Positions 1 to 7,244 of a stretch of 13,530 nucleotides of DNA are shown here, in pieces (the first letter of the stretch is position 1; each line of letters starts with the position of its first letter). Under the pieces are notes generated by a model that did no database searches, had not been told where the DNA came from, and was given only the letters and a program-made list of their open reading frames with translations. The position numbers were made by a program, and so were the translations under genes. Origin of the DNA: Acidimicrobiales bacterium (lineage in GTDB: Bacteria > Actinomycetota > Acidimicrobiia > Acidimicrobiales > Acidimicrobilacustridaceae). The stretch is taken from contig JALRFT010000015.1 of the NCBI GenBank assembly GCA_023261915.1, forward strand, positions 1-13,530, given 5' to 3'.

Positions 1-669
1 AACATTGGTTCGGTCCTCGCCCCCGGCGGCGGCGCGCCAACGATCCCCGCCGGTAGCGACGTCGCCGAGTTGCGACTCGCCTACGAGCAGATCGCGGCAT
101 GGGATTCCAACGCCGCCGACGACTTCTACCTCAGCGTGGCCGACGGACGGGTCGCCGCCGAGGGCCACTCTGCTGGCGGGCCAGCCATCGCCAAGCTGAA
201 GGAAGCCGGCGTCCCGGTCGCCACCCTGATCGGATGGGCGACTGTCCCCTTCACCCCATCAGGCAAAGGCACCACCCCGGTGCTGCTGGTCCCCGGCGAA
301 CGCGACAACGTCGTCGAGACCGAAGGCATCATCGCCGGGTTCAACGGCCTGTCGGCACCCAAGCAGCTCGTCGTCATCGCCCGCGCCGGCCACAACCCGG
401 TGCTCGATGTTTGCGCACCCATCCGACGTCAGGGTGGCCTGACTAAGTTCGGCGGCATCCTCGCCACACTCGGCGAGCTCGGTGAGGATGGTTGCCTCGA
501 CGGCTACCTGCTCCCAGGGTTGTCAACGGCGCTCATCCGCCACCTCGCCGTGGCCCAGCTCCGTTGGGCATTCGGTGACGACGTGGAGCGGACGTCACTC
601 AGCGAAGACTTCCTCCGCCAGGAGTTCCGTGCGGCCGTCGGCACCGTATCGACCCTCATGGCTGGCTGA
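1..669 (+). CDS. alpha/beta hydrolase, 3' part (5' end outside window)
   Basis: The reading frame is open from base 1 to the TGA at 667-669, giving 222 residues; the true start lies upstream of the window. The fragment contains a complete-looking catalytic set of the alpha/beta-hydrolase fold: nucleophile elbow G-H-S-A-G at residues 55-59 (Ser57), an acid in GERD (Asp102) and a histidine in RAGHNP (His131). The N-terminal strands with the oxyanion HG motif are missing because of the window edge. About 90 residues follow the catalytic histidine, with two cysteines (near 138 and 161), longer than the single helix that usually ends the minimal fold. The general chemistry is ester or related bond hydrolysis; the substrate cannot be told. 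It resembles dienelactone-hydrolase or PAF-acetylhydrolase-like members. The family assignment is firm, the specific function unknown. Confidence 0.85.
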   Translation, partial: NIGSVLAPGGGAPTIPAGSDVAELRLAYEQIAAWDSNAADDFYLSVADGRVAAEGHSAGGPAIAKLKEAGVPVATLIGWATVPFTPSGKGTTPVLLVPGERDNVVETEGIIAGFNGLSAPKQLVVIARAGHNPVLDVCAPIRRQGGLTKFGGILATLGELGEDGCLDGYLLPGLSTALIRHLAVAQLRWAFGDDVERTSLSEDFLRQEFRAAVGTVSTLMAG

Positions 670-684
670 GACCGCATCTGCGGG

Positions 685-699
685 GTCCCGAACCGGGAC
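685..699. other. short inverted repeat after the hydrolase gene
   Basis: GTCCCG and CGGGAC flank a 3-base loop 16 bases after the hydrolase stop. The 6-bp GC-rich stem could fold in RNA, but no T-run follows, so an intrinsic terminator is only weakly supported. Confidence 0.3.
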
Positions 700-715
700 G
701 CTCAGGAACGATCAG

Positions 716-721
716 TAGGGT
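716..721 (+). promoter_or_regulatory. candidate -10 element for the pyrE operon
   Basis: TAGGGT fits the actinobacterial TANNNT -10 pattern and lies in the 84-base gap before pyrE. Transcription would begin near 727-730, leaving a short leader that contains the Shine-Dalgarno at 744-748. No convincing -35 hexamer lies 16-18 bases upstream, so support is weak. Confidence 0.3.
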
Positions 722-743
722 TTCGGAAACACGCCAGCGTCCC

Positions 744-748
744 GGAGA
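744..748 (+). promoter_or_regulatory. ribosome binding site of pyrE
   Basis: GGAGA five bases upstream of the ATG at 754 supports this start. It is the only clear Shine-Dalgarno in the pyrE-gluQ operon. Confidence 0.6.
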
Positions 749-753
749 TCACC

Positions 754-1323
754 ATGCCTGCAGCCTCACAACGAGATGAACTCATCCGCATCGTCGTCGA
801 ACAGGGCCTCACCAGTTTCGATGAGCCGGTGCGACTCGCTTCCGGAGCAATGAGTCGTGACTTCATCGATGCCAAGCGAGCACTCGCCCAAGGCAGCGAT
901 CTCCGAGTCGCCTGTGCCGCCATCGTGGAACTCGCTGCCACCATGGGCATCGCGTTCGACGCCTGTGGTGGGATGACGATGGGCGCCGACATGTTCGCCC
1001 ACGGCGTTGCGCTCGAGGCCGACTGCGGGTGGTTCGTCGTGCGCAAGGCGCCCAAGGACCGCGGGACCCGACAGCAAATTGAGGGCAGTGTGCTCGGATC
1101 GGGGACACGGGTACTCATGGTGGAAGACACCATCACTACCGGTGGGTCCACCCTGACCGCGCTCGAGGTCGTGCGCGCCACTGGCGCCGAGGTCGTCTTG
1201 GTTACCGCTCTCGTGGACCGTGGTGACACTGCTACACCGGCATTCGCCGCCGCCGGCGTGCCCTACGCCCCGCTACTCACCTGGCGTGACATCGGCATCG
1301 ATCCGGTGGTGCCACCGGCGTGA
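754..1323 (+). CDS. pyrE: orotate phosphoribosyltransferase
   Basis: This 189-residue protein should transfer orotate onto PRPP to make orotidine 5'-phosphate, the fifth step of de novo UMP synthesis, in the cytoplasm. Visible motifs are LASG (28-31) near the N-terminus, a GMTMGAD block (73-79) matching the usual GLTLGAD of bacterial PyrE, the RKAPKDRGT catalytic loop (97-105) and the PRPP-binding VEDTITTGGST (123-133). Length is normal for the family. One oddity: the loop position that is normally histidine (RKxxKxHG) is arginine here (Arg103), while Arg97, Lys98 and Lys101 are kept. The ATG has a good Shine-Dalgarno. The stop codon overlaps the GTG start of the next gene, so pyrE leads a coupled operon. 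A relative with another base specificity is possible but less likely. Confidence 0.87.
   Translation: MPAASQRDELIRIVVEQGLTSFDEPVRLASGAMSRDFIDAKRALAQGSDLRVACAAIVELAATMGIAFDACGGMTMGADMFAHGVALEADCGWFVVRKAPKDRGTRQQIEGSVLGSGTRVLMVEDTITTGGSTLTALEVVRATGAEVVLVTALVDRGDTATPAFAAAGVPYAPLLTWRDIGIDPVVPPA
1303..1318 (+). repeat. inverted repeat abutting the GTG start of the first membrane-protein gene
   Basis: CCGGTGG and CCACCGG are separated by two bases at the very end of pyrE, ending one base before the GTG at 1320. In mRNA this could form a 6-7 bp GC hairpin that occludes initiation until a ribosome finishing pyrE melts it. The repeat is seen directly; the role is inferred, and it also encodes the last pyrE codons. 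Confidence 0.45.
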
Positions 1324-3131
1324 ACCGGCCCGCCTGGCGCGATCCACTCACGTGGGTCGTGGTCGTTCTGGTCACCCTGCCCGTTGTGGTGGCGGCCATA
1401 GCGGCCCTTGGGCGCAACGGCGCGCTGGCGTCAGACATGGCACTGATCAATCTCCGCCTGCGGGACACCGGCACGGTCGACACGCCGCTCTTGGGGCCGT
1501 TCTCGCGCTACGGGTGGAACCACCCCGGGCCCCTGATGTTCTGGTTGCTGGCACCGATCTACCGAGTCCTCGGCACGGACCCCCAGGCCATGTACGCCGC
1601 CGGTGCAGTGGCCAACGCCATCGGCCTGGGTGCGCTGGTCGTACTCGCCCGGCGCTTCGGTGGTCGGCGCCTGCTGGCAGCGACCGCAGTGGGGGCCACC
1701 CTGCTGGTGGCGGGCACAGGCACCGTGATGGCCGACCCGTGGAACCCTTATCTCGCCATGGTCCCCTTCGCCGTCTTCCTCATGGCGGCGGCGGCCACCG
1801 CGGACGGCGATGTGGTCATGGTCCCCGTCGTGCTGGGTCTGGGTTCACTGCTGGTGCAAACCCACGTCGGGTACGCCGTGCTCGTTGCGGCGATCGGGAT
1901 ATGGACGCTTGGGTGGCTGGTGCGGAGATTCGTGCATCCCCCCGCCGACCGCCGGCGGCCGAGCAGGCGTACTGCGGTTCTCGTGGGGGTGATCTCAGTC
2001 ATCGTCGTGGGTGCCGCCTGGGTGGGACCGGTCATCGAACAGGTCAGCAATGAGCCCGGCAACCTCACCAAGGTGGTCGAGTACTTCACCGGCAACGACA
2101 GCGAAGTCACTGGCGGTTCAGTTGGTTTCGGCGCACTCGCCCGACAACTCCATCCGCTCGGACCGTGGCTCGGTGGTCCTGAACGCACGGGAACCAACAC
2201 CATTCTCAACGAAGCGAGTTTGTGGTGGGCGCTGCCCGCCATCGTCGGGCTCGGGGTCGCCATGGGGTGGTCGTGGCGACGCCGTGATCGACGGCCGCTG
2301 ATGCTCGGTGGCACCGTCGCCGTGGGAATCGTGGCGGCGACGTTCGCCTCGACCCGGGTGACCGGCAGCGCCTACTTCTACCTGTTCCGATTCTGGTGGC
2401 CGCTGGCCATGCTCCTGTGGGTCACGATCGGGTGGGTCGTCCTACGGGCCGTGGCCGCAGTGGAGCCCACCCGTCGTCTGGCCCTTGCCACTGCTGCGCT
2501 CGTCGTGGTCGTGGGTGCGGGGACTGTGGCCAACAGCATCGAACTCTCCGGTGACCTTGCTCCTCTCCCCGGTGCCCCCGCCGTCACTGCGGTGACCGAC
2601 ACCGCACTGGACCGTCTGAAGCCCGGGGGCACCTATCTCGTGGAGGCCTCGGGCTGGTCGTTCTTCGGTGAACTGTTCGGGGTGATGGACCGTCTCGATG
2701 CCGAGGGGTTCACGGTCGTGACTGACCCCCGTTTCGTCACCCAATTCGGGGAGCGGCGGGTGCTCGGCGGTGAAGATGCCCCGAGCAACATCGACGGACG
2801 ACTCGTCGTGGCCACGAACGGGTCAGTTGACTACCTCGCCCGCCAGCCCGGGTATGTGGCCCTCGCCTCGTGGGACCCTCTCGACGCCTCGGAGCGGGCC
2901 GAGACGCGGGTGCTGTGGGCCGATATCCGACGTCGGTTGGAGGGGGCGGGGTATCGGGATCTCGCCGCCGAAGTCGGCAACATCCCACTCGATGTGCTGT
3001 TGGCCAACACTGGAACGCTCGCCGATGATGTGGGCATCCCGGCAGCAACCCGAACGCGACTCGCCGATCTTGAACCCCGAGGCGTCCGGGTCACGTTGTT
3101 CCTCGCACCACCCGAAGACGCTCGGTCATGA
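1320..3131 (+). CDS. polytopic membrane protein, GT-C glycosyltransferase-like, copy 1
   Basis: The 603-residue protein has a hydrophobic N-terminal two thirds with roughly 10-12 membrane segments (for example 11-30, 97-111, 117-135, 145-160, 184-202, 217-236, 328-345, 355-378, 387-405) and a soluble C-terminal part from about 410. After the first helix comes an Asp (Asp39) followed by a conserved RxRD (46-49) and a block reading LLGPFSRYGWNHPGP (57-71). An Asp after the first helix is where GT-C lipid-linked-sugar transferases usually keep their catalytic acid. Other conserved blocks are ADPWNP (138-143), PWLGG (282-286) and YFYL (352-355). This suggests an envelope glycosyltransferase using a polyprenyl-phosphate sugar, but donor and acceptor are unknown. 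The GTG start overlaps the pyrE stop by 4 bases with no clear Shine-Dalgarno, implying translational coupling. It is paralogous to the next gene along its whole length. Confidence 0.75.
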   Translation: MNRPAWRDPLTWVVVVLVTLPVVVAAIAALGRNGALASDMALINLRLRDTGTVDTPLLGPFSRYGWNHPGPLMFWLLAPIYRVLGTDPQAMYAAGAVANAIGLGALVVLARRFGGRRLLAATAVGATLLVAGTGTVMADPWNPYLAMVPFAVFLMAAAATADGDVVMVPVVLGLGSLLVQTHVGYAVLVAAIGIWTLGWLVRRFVHPPADRRRPSRRTAVLVGVISVIVVGAAWVGPVIEQVSNEPGNLTKVVEYFTGNDSEVTGGSVGFGALARQLHPLGPWLGGPERTGTNTILNEASLWWALPAIVGLGVAMGWSWRRRDRRPLMLGGTVAVGIVAATFASTRVTGSAYFYLFRFWWPLAMLLWVTIGWVVLRAVAAVEPTRRLALATAALVVVVGAGTVANSIELSGDLAPLPGAPAVTAVTDTALDRLKPGGTYLVEASGWSFFGELFGVMDRLDAEGFTVVTDPRFVTQFGERRVLGGEDAPSNIDGRLVVATNGSVDYLARQPGYVALASWDPLDASERAETRVLWADIRRRLEGAGYRDLAAEVGNIPLDVLLANTGTLADDVGIPAATRTRLADLEPRGVRVTLFLAPPEDARS

Positions 3132-4996
3132 GCGTGACCGAAAGCCCGACGGTGGCCACCGCGACCATCGGCGAGAGAGCCGGGTGGCGGGACCCGTTCA
3201 CGTGGGTGGTGGCAGGACTCCTAGCTCTGCCGCTCGTCGTGTCGGCACTGCAGGCCATCATCGCCGGTGAACGGGCGGCGTGGGACTGGGCGCTACTCGA
3301 GTTGCGTATCCGCGACGTCGGTGGGGACAACACCCCACTGCTGGGTCCTTACTCACGCTACGGGTGGAATCATCCCGGGCCACTGATGTTTTGGATGCTG
3401 GCCCCGCTCTACCGGGCGCTCGGAGCAGACAGCGGTGCCATGTACGGGGCGTCAGCATTGCTCAACCTCGTTGCGCTCCTTGGGGTAGTGCTCGTCGCCC
3501 GACGACTCGGCGGACGGCGACTGCTTGGCGTCGTCGCCATTGCCATCACGCTCTTCACCGCCAGCGCCGGTGCCATCCTCGCCGACCCCTGGAACCCATT
3601 CCTTACCCTGCTGCCATTCGCCCTGTTCGTACTCGCCGCGGCGGCCGTCGCCAGCGGTGACTTCCTCATCACCCCGGTACTCGTAGCCGCCGGGTCCTTC
3701 GTGGTGCAGTCCCACATTGGTTACGCCGTATTCATCGTGCTGATCGCCGTGTGGGCACTGGTGGCGGGATCGGTGGTGGCCTGGCGTCGGTGGAACCCGG
3801 GGCGGCGACTCAGTTCCGCTCAGCGCTGGGCTGCCATTGGAATCTCGGCTGGTGTGTTGCTGGTGGCGTGGGCCGTGCCACTCGCCGAGCAGGTGACCAA
3901 CCAGCCCGGCAACGTCACCGAGATCATCGACTACTTCTCAACGACCACCGACGAACCCATCGGGCTCACCGAAAGCCTGCGGGTCGCCGGACTCGAGCTG
4001 GCACCCGTCGCTCCGTGGCTCGGGGGGAATGAGCCGATCGAACGCACCGTGCTCGTGACCTCGACGTCGGCCTGGTGGGCAATGCCCGCAGTGCTCCTGC
4101 TCTTCGGGGCACTGTGGGTGTCGTGGCGACGTCGCGACGTCGCCACCGGAGCCCTGACCGCCACTGCGGCGGTGGCTGTGGTCGCCGGCGTCGTGGCCAT
4201 GTCACGTATCACCGGCCCGACGTACTTCTACCTGGTCCGACCGTGGTGGGTGGTGGCGATGATCGTGTGGGTGGCGATCGGCTGGGTCGCCATCCGCCGG
4301 ATCCCCCTGCGCAACTCGACAGTGGTGCCACCGGCCATGGCCGGTCTCGCCCTTGGCCTCGTGATCAGCGTGCTCGGTGTCGGATCGATCCTCAACAGTG
4401 TCGAGATGGCCGCCGGGCCGGGTCCTGATCCGAATCGGACGGCCATCGAAACCATGGCTGACAGCATCCTCGCCGGCCTCCAACCCGGTGCCACCTACGC
4501 CGTCATGCCCGCCGGACAGTCACGGGGCGAAGCACTCGACGCCGTCGTCAACCTGCTCGAGGGGTCGGGCTATCCCGCCTTCACTCACCCGTTCTTCGAC
4601 ACCGAATTCGGCGTGTGGCGGGTGTTCGGTGGCCCCGGGGTCCCCGATGATTTCGCCGGCACCGTCGTCGTCGCCACCAGCGAATCGTTCTTCGACGGCG
4701 GCCGACCCGGTGGGCTCATCCTGCTCGCCTCCTTTGATCCGCTCACGGCCGCCGAACGCGCCGAGCTCGAGAGTCTCGCGGCCGAGGTGAAGTCGTCACT
4801 GGCGGCCCGCGGTCGGAACGACCTCACTGGATTCATCTCCGCTCTCGACATCGCCGACACGCTCGCCGAAGCCGGCATTGACCGAGCCACACTCGGGCGA
4901 ATCGTTGCCCTCGAAGAGAAGGGGATCCGGGTCGCGGTGTACCTCGACCCCCGGCCCGTCACCACTGCGGGACTCCTGGCGCCGGGCGGCGTGTGA
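3128..4996 (+). CDS. polytopic membrane protein, GT-C glycosyltransferase-like, copy 2
   Basis: This 622-residue paralogue of the preceding gene starts at an ATG that overlaps the upstream stop (ATGA). Its architecture is the same: about ten or more membrane segments to residue 425, then a soluble C-terminal domain of about 195 residues. The signature blocks recur: Asp53 and RIRD (60-63), LLGPYSRYGWNHPGP (71-85), ADPWNP (152-157), PWLGG (296-300) and TYFYL (365-369). A hydrophilic N-terminal tail of about 20 residues is extra relative to copy 1. The tail domain has the same order of short motifs in both copies (LxPGxTY, then VVATxxS, LASxDPL, and a closing KG/RG-(I/V)RV strand). The likely role is sugar transfer at the outer face of the membrane; this rests on topology and the Asp placement, not on a recognised named family. 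Divergence between the copies suggests separate jobs or a heterodimer rather than a fresh duplication. Confidence 0.75.
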   Translation: MSVTESPTVATATIGERAGWRDPFTWVVAGLLALPLVVSALQAIIAGERAAWDWALLELRIRDVGGDNTPLLGPYSRYGWNHPGPLMFWMLAPLYRALGADSGAMYGASALLNLVALLGVVLVARRLGGRRLLGVVAIAITLFTASAGAILADPWNPFLTLLPFALFVLAAAAVASGDFLITPVLVAAGSFVVQSHIGYAVFIVLIAVWALVAGSVVAWRRWNPGRRLSSAQRWAAIGISAGVLLVAWAVPLAEQVTNQPGNVTEIIDYFSTTTDEPIGLTESLRVAGLELAPVAPWLGGNEPIERTVLVTSTSAWWAMPAVLLLFGALWVSWRRRDVATGALTATAAVAVVAGVVAMSRITGPTYFYLVRPWWVVAMIVWVAIGWVAIRRIPLRNSTVVPPAMAGLALGLVISVLGVGSILNSVEMAAGPGPDPNRTAIETMADSILAGLQPGATYAVMPAGQSRGEALDAVVNLLEGSGYPAFTHPFFDTEFGVWRVFGGPGVPDDFAGTVVVATSESFFDGGRPGGLILLASFDPLTAAERAELESLAAEVKSSLAARGRNDLTGFISALDIADTLAEAGIDRATLGRIVALEEKGIRVAVYLDPRPVTTAGLLAPGGV

Positions 4997-5925
4997 CCAC
5001 CGGTCGCTTCGCTCCCACCCCGTCGGGGATGCTCCACGTCGGCAACCTCCGCACTGCGCTGCTGGCGTGGTTGGCGGCTCGCTCCTCCGACAACGGTCGA
5101 GGACGGTTCCGGCTGCGCATCGATGACCTCGACCCGGCCGCTCGGGACCGTGAGGTCGCCCGTCGGCAGCTCAACGACCTCGCCACCCTCGGCATCGATC
5201 ACGATGGTGCCATCGAGTACCAGAGCGAGCGCTTCGACCGGTACGACGCAGCCATCGGCCAACTGGGTGGGGCGGGACTGACCTATCCATGCTGGTGTTC
5301 GCGGGCCGAGGTGCAGGCGGCGTCGATGGCCCCCCACGAAGACGGCTGGCCCGAGGGGGCCTACCCCGGCACCTGTGCCGATCTCGACACCGCCGGTCGA
5401 AACCGGCGCGCCGCCGAGACGGGGCGACCCCCAGCCCTGCGACTTCGGGCTGGCGGAGTGACGTCCACCATCGATGACGCCGTCCACGGTCGGTTCACCG
5501 GCATCGTGGACGACTTCGTCCTACGTCGTGCCGATGGGGTGGCGGCCTACAACCTGGCGGTGGTGGTCGACGATGACGACGCCGGTGTGGACCAGGTGGT
5601 GCGCGGCGACGACCTGTTGGCCTCCACCCCGCGCCAGGCCCACCTCGCTCGGCTGCTCGGCGTGACCGTTCCCCGCTACGTCCACGTTCCGCTCGTGACC
5701 GGCCTCGGGGGAGAACGTCTCGCCAAACGTGGAGGGGCGACCACTCTGGGCGAGTTGGAAGCGTTGGGCGTGACCCCACCCCAGGTTCTCGCCCATCTCG
5801 GCCGCAGTCTTGGGATGGACCCGGGCGATGAGACGTCGCTCGCCGTCGACCTGCTCACCAAGTTTGACCTCACCCGTCTCCCACGGTCACCGTGGTCCGT
5901 GAACCCTACGGACTGGGCGGTGTGA
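4993..5925 (+). CDS. gluQ: glutamyl-queuosine tRNA(Asp) synthetase
   Basis: The 310-residue protein is a glutamyl-tRNA synthetase catalytic core without the C-terminal anticodon-binding domain, the defining layout of GluQRS (YadB), which attaches glutamate to the queuosine base at position 34 of tRNA-Asp. It starts with GRFAPTPSG, then the HIGH-type motif HVGN (15-18), RIDDLDP (42-48), a zinc site of Cys100, Cys102, Tyr124 and Cys128, the class I block DQVVRGDDLL (200-209) and a KMSKS-type RLAKR (242-246). Full GluRS enzymes are about 470-490 residues, so the length alone separates the two. The GTG start overlaps the upstream stop by 4 bases (GTGA). It ends the operon and faces cfa with a 5-base gap. 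The family is firm; whether the tRNA actually carries queuosine in this host is not visible. Confidence 0.87.
   Translation: MTTGRFAPTPSGMLHVGNLRTALLAWLAARSSDNGRGRFRLRIDDLDPAARDREVARRQLNDLATLGIDHDGAIEYQSERFDRYDAAIGQLGGAGLTYPCWCSRAEVQAASMAPHEDGWPEGAYPGTCADLDTAGRNRRAAETGRPPALRLRAGGVTSTIDDAVHGRFTGIVDDFVLRRADGVAAYNLAVVVDDDDAGVDQVVRGDDLLASTPRQAHLARLLGVTVPRYVHVPLVTGLGGERLAKRGGATTLGELEALGVTPPQVLAHLGRSLGMDPGDETSLAVDLLTKFDLTRLPRSPWSVNPTDWAV
5881..5895. repeat. near-perfect palindrome at the 3' end of gluQ
   Basis: CCACGGTCACCGTGG is symmetric around one base (7-base arms). It sits inside gluQ, 36-50 bases beyond the cfa stop on the opposite strand. It could act as a hairpin for RNA from either strand where the convergent genes leave no intergenic space, but no T-run follows on either strand. 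A chance palindrome is possible. Confidence 0.4.
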
Positions 5926-5930
5926 ACGAC

Positions 5931-7232
5931 TCACCAGTTGGGACGAAGCGGGAGATCGTCGGTTCCGTCGGGGTGGGGGCGCACGGCGAGCACCTGGTGC
6001 ACGGCAATGGACCCTCGTTCGAACCCTCTCGCTGACCGCGCCATGTATAGCCGCCACACACGCGCCCGACGCTCACCGACCATGGCCACCGCCTCATCCC
6101 AGTTGGCCTCAAGATTCGCCACCCAGTGACGCAGCGTCTGCGCATAGTGCGGTCGCAGGCTCTCGACGTGACGCACCTCGAGTCCGGCAGCCTGCAGGTG
6201 GGTCACCACCGCACCGACCTCGAACAGTTCGCCGTCGGGGAACACGTAGCGGTCCATGAACGCCGAGTCGACACGGGTGGCCCGTGACGATCCCAGCGCC
6301 TCGGCCACCCGGTTGGCCGTCACCCGCGAGCGGGCCAGACGCCCCGAGGAGGTTCGGGCCGGCGGGCGACTGATGGCGTGGTTGAGCACCCGGCCCCCGG
6401 GGCGAACCAGCCGGTGCAGCGTCGACGTGTAGTCGTCCACCCCGGCACGCCCAACATGTTCAAACATCCCGATGGAACTGATGGCGTCGAAAGGACCATC
6501 GTGCACCTCGCGGTAGTCCTGCACCCGGATCTCGACCTTGCCGTCGAGACCGGCAGCGGCGACGCGCTGACGGGCAAGTTCGGCTTGTTCCTCAGAGATC
6601 GTGACCCCCACCGCCACGACGTCGTGGTGGCGGGCGGCGTGGAGCACCATCCCGCCCCAGCCACACCCGATGTCGAGCAGTCGCATACCCGGGGCGAGGC
6701 CCAGCTTCTGACAGATCAGCTCGTACTTCGCTTCCTGGGCGGCATCGAGCGGTGTGTCCACGCCGTCGAACACCGCACACGAGTACGTCATGGTGGGACC
6801 GAGGAACAGCCGATAGAAGTCGTTCGACACGTCGTAGTGGTGACTAATCGAGTCGGCGTCCCGGGCCTTTGAGTGACGTCGCCCACGCAACGCCGACTCT
6901 TCCGGCGGGGGCGGCATCCGCCGAAGAGCGCTGGGTCCGACGTGACGTAGCAACTGCACGACCGCCGACGGCGGGACCTGGGCACCGTTGAAGTGCTCAA
7001 GTTCGCCAATGGCCGCCCACAGGTCGCCGCGCACGTCGATGTCGCCCGCCACCCACGCCCGGGCCACACCCAATTCCCCCGGTCGCATCACAACCCGCGC
7101 CACGGCGTCGGGGCGCACGATGACGAGTACCGGGGCACCGTCGTCGGCGGGACCGGCCCGACTTCCGTCGTAGGCCTCCACCGCAAGACCCTGCGGGGAT
7201 CCGATCATCTCGTGGACGAGTCCAGCCAGCAT
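5931..7232 (-). CDS. cfa: cyclopropane-fatty-acyl-phospholipid synthase family methyltransferase
   Basis: The 433-residue protein should use S-adenosylmethionine to methylenate or methylate unsaturated acyl chains of membrane phospholipids. Visible elements are a 115-residue N-terminal domain, HYDVSNDFY (132-140), MTYSCAVF (148-155), the SAM-binding LLDIGCGWGG (185-194), MFEHVG (256-261, whose Glu matches the bicarbonate-binding Glu of CFA synthases) and FMDRYVFPDGEL (325-336). Between HAIS (285-288) and that last block lies an arginine-rich stretch of about 36 residues, longer than in the family members I know. The ATG at 7232 was chosen because GAGGAGG sits five bases upstream; a further 29 codons are open upstream but have no such signal. 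A related mycolic-acid cyclopropane synthase or acyl methyltransferase role is possible. It is convergent with gluQ. Confidence 0.88.
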   Translation of the reverse strand: MLAGLVHEMIGSPQGLAVEAYDGSRAGPADDGAPVLVIVRPDAVARVVMRPGELGVARAWVAGDIDVRGDLWAAIGELEHFNGAQVPPSAVVQLLRHVGPSALRRMPPPPEESALRGRRHSKARDADSISHHYDVSNDFYRLFLGPTMTYSCAVFDGVDTPLDAAQEAKYELICQKLGLAPGMRLLDIGCGWGGMVLHAARHHDVVAVGVTISEEQAELARQRVAAAGLDGKVEIRVQDYREVHDGPFDAISSIGMFEHVGRAGVDDYTSTLHRLVRPGGRVLNHAISRPPARTSSGRLARSRVTANRVAEALGSSRATRVDSAFMDRYVFPDGELFEVGAVVTHLQAAGLEVRHVESLRPHYAQTLRHWVANLEANWDEAVAMVGERRARVWRLYMARSARGFERGSIAVHQVLAVRPHPDGTDDLPLRPNW

Positions 7233-7237
7233 CGCCG

Positions 7238-7244
7238 CCTCCTC
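7238..7244 (-). promoter_or_regulatory. strong ribosome binding site of cfa
   Basis: GAGGAGG on the minus strand, five bases before the ATG at 7232, is the strongest Shine-Dalgarno in the window and decides the start against longer upstream options. The rest of the 113-base gap holds a weak TACCCT (minus strand, 7286 to 7281) as the only -10-like hexamer I could find, without a -35. Confidence 0.75.

Noticed and set aside
1220..2053. 277-codon plus-strand open frame overlapping pyrE and the first membrane gene
   Set aside because: It is an out-of-frame shadow, Arg/Gly/His-rich, and contains none of the hydrophobic segments expected here.
4585..5487. 300-codon open frame on the minus strand across the second membrane gene and gluQ
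   Set aside because: It is antisense to two well-supported genes, has low-complexity Arg/Ser/Pro-rich composition, and is expected by chance in GC-rich DNA.
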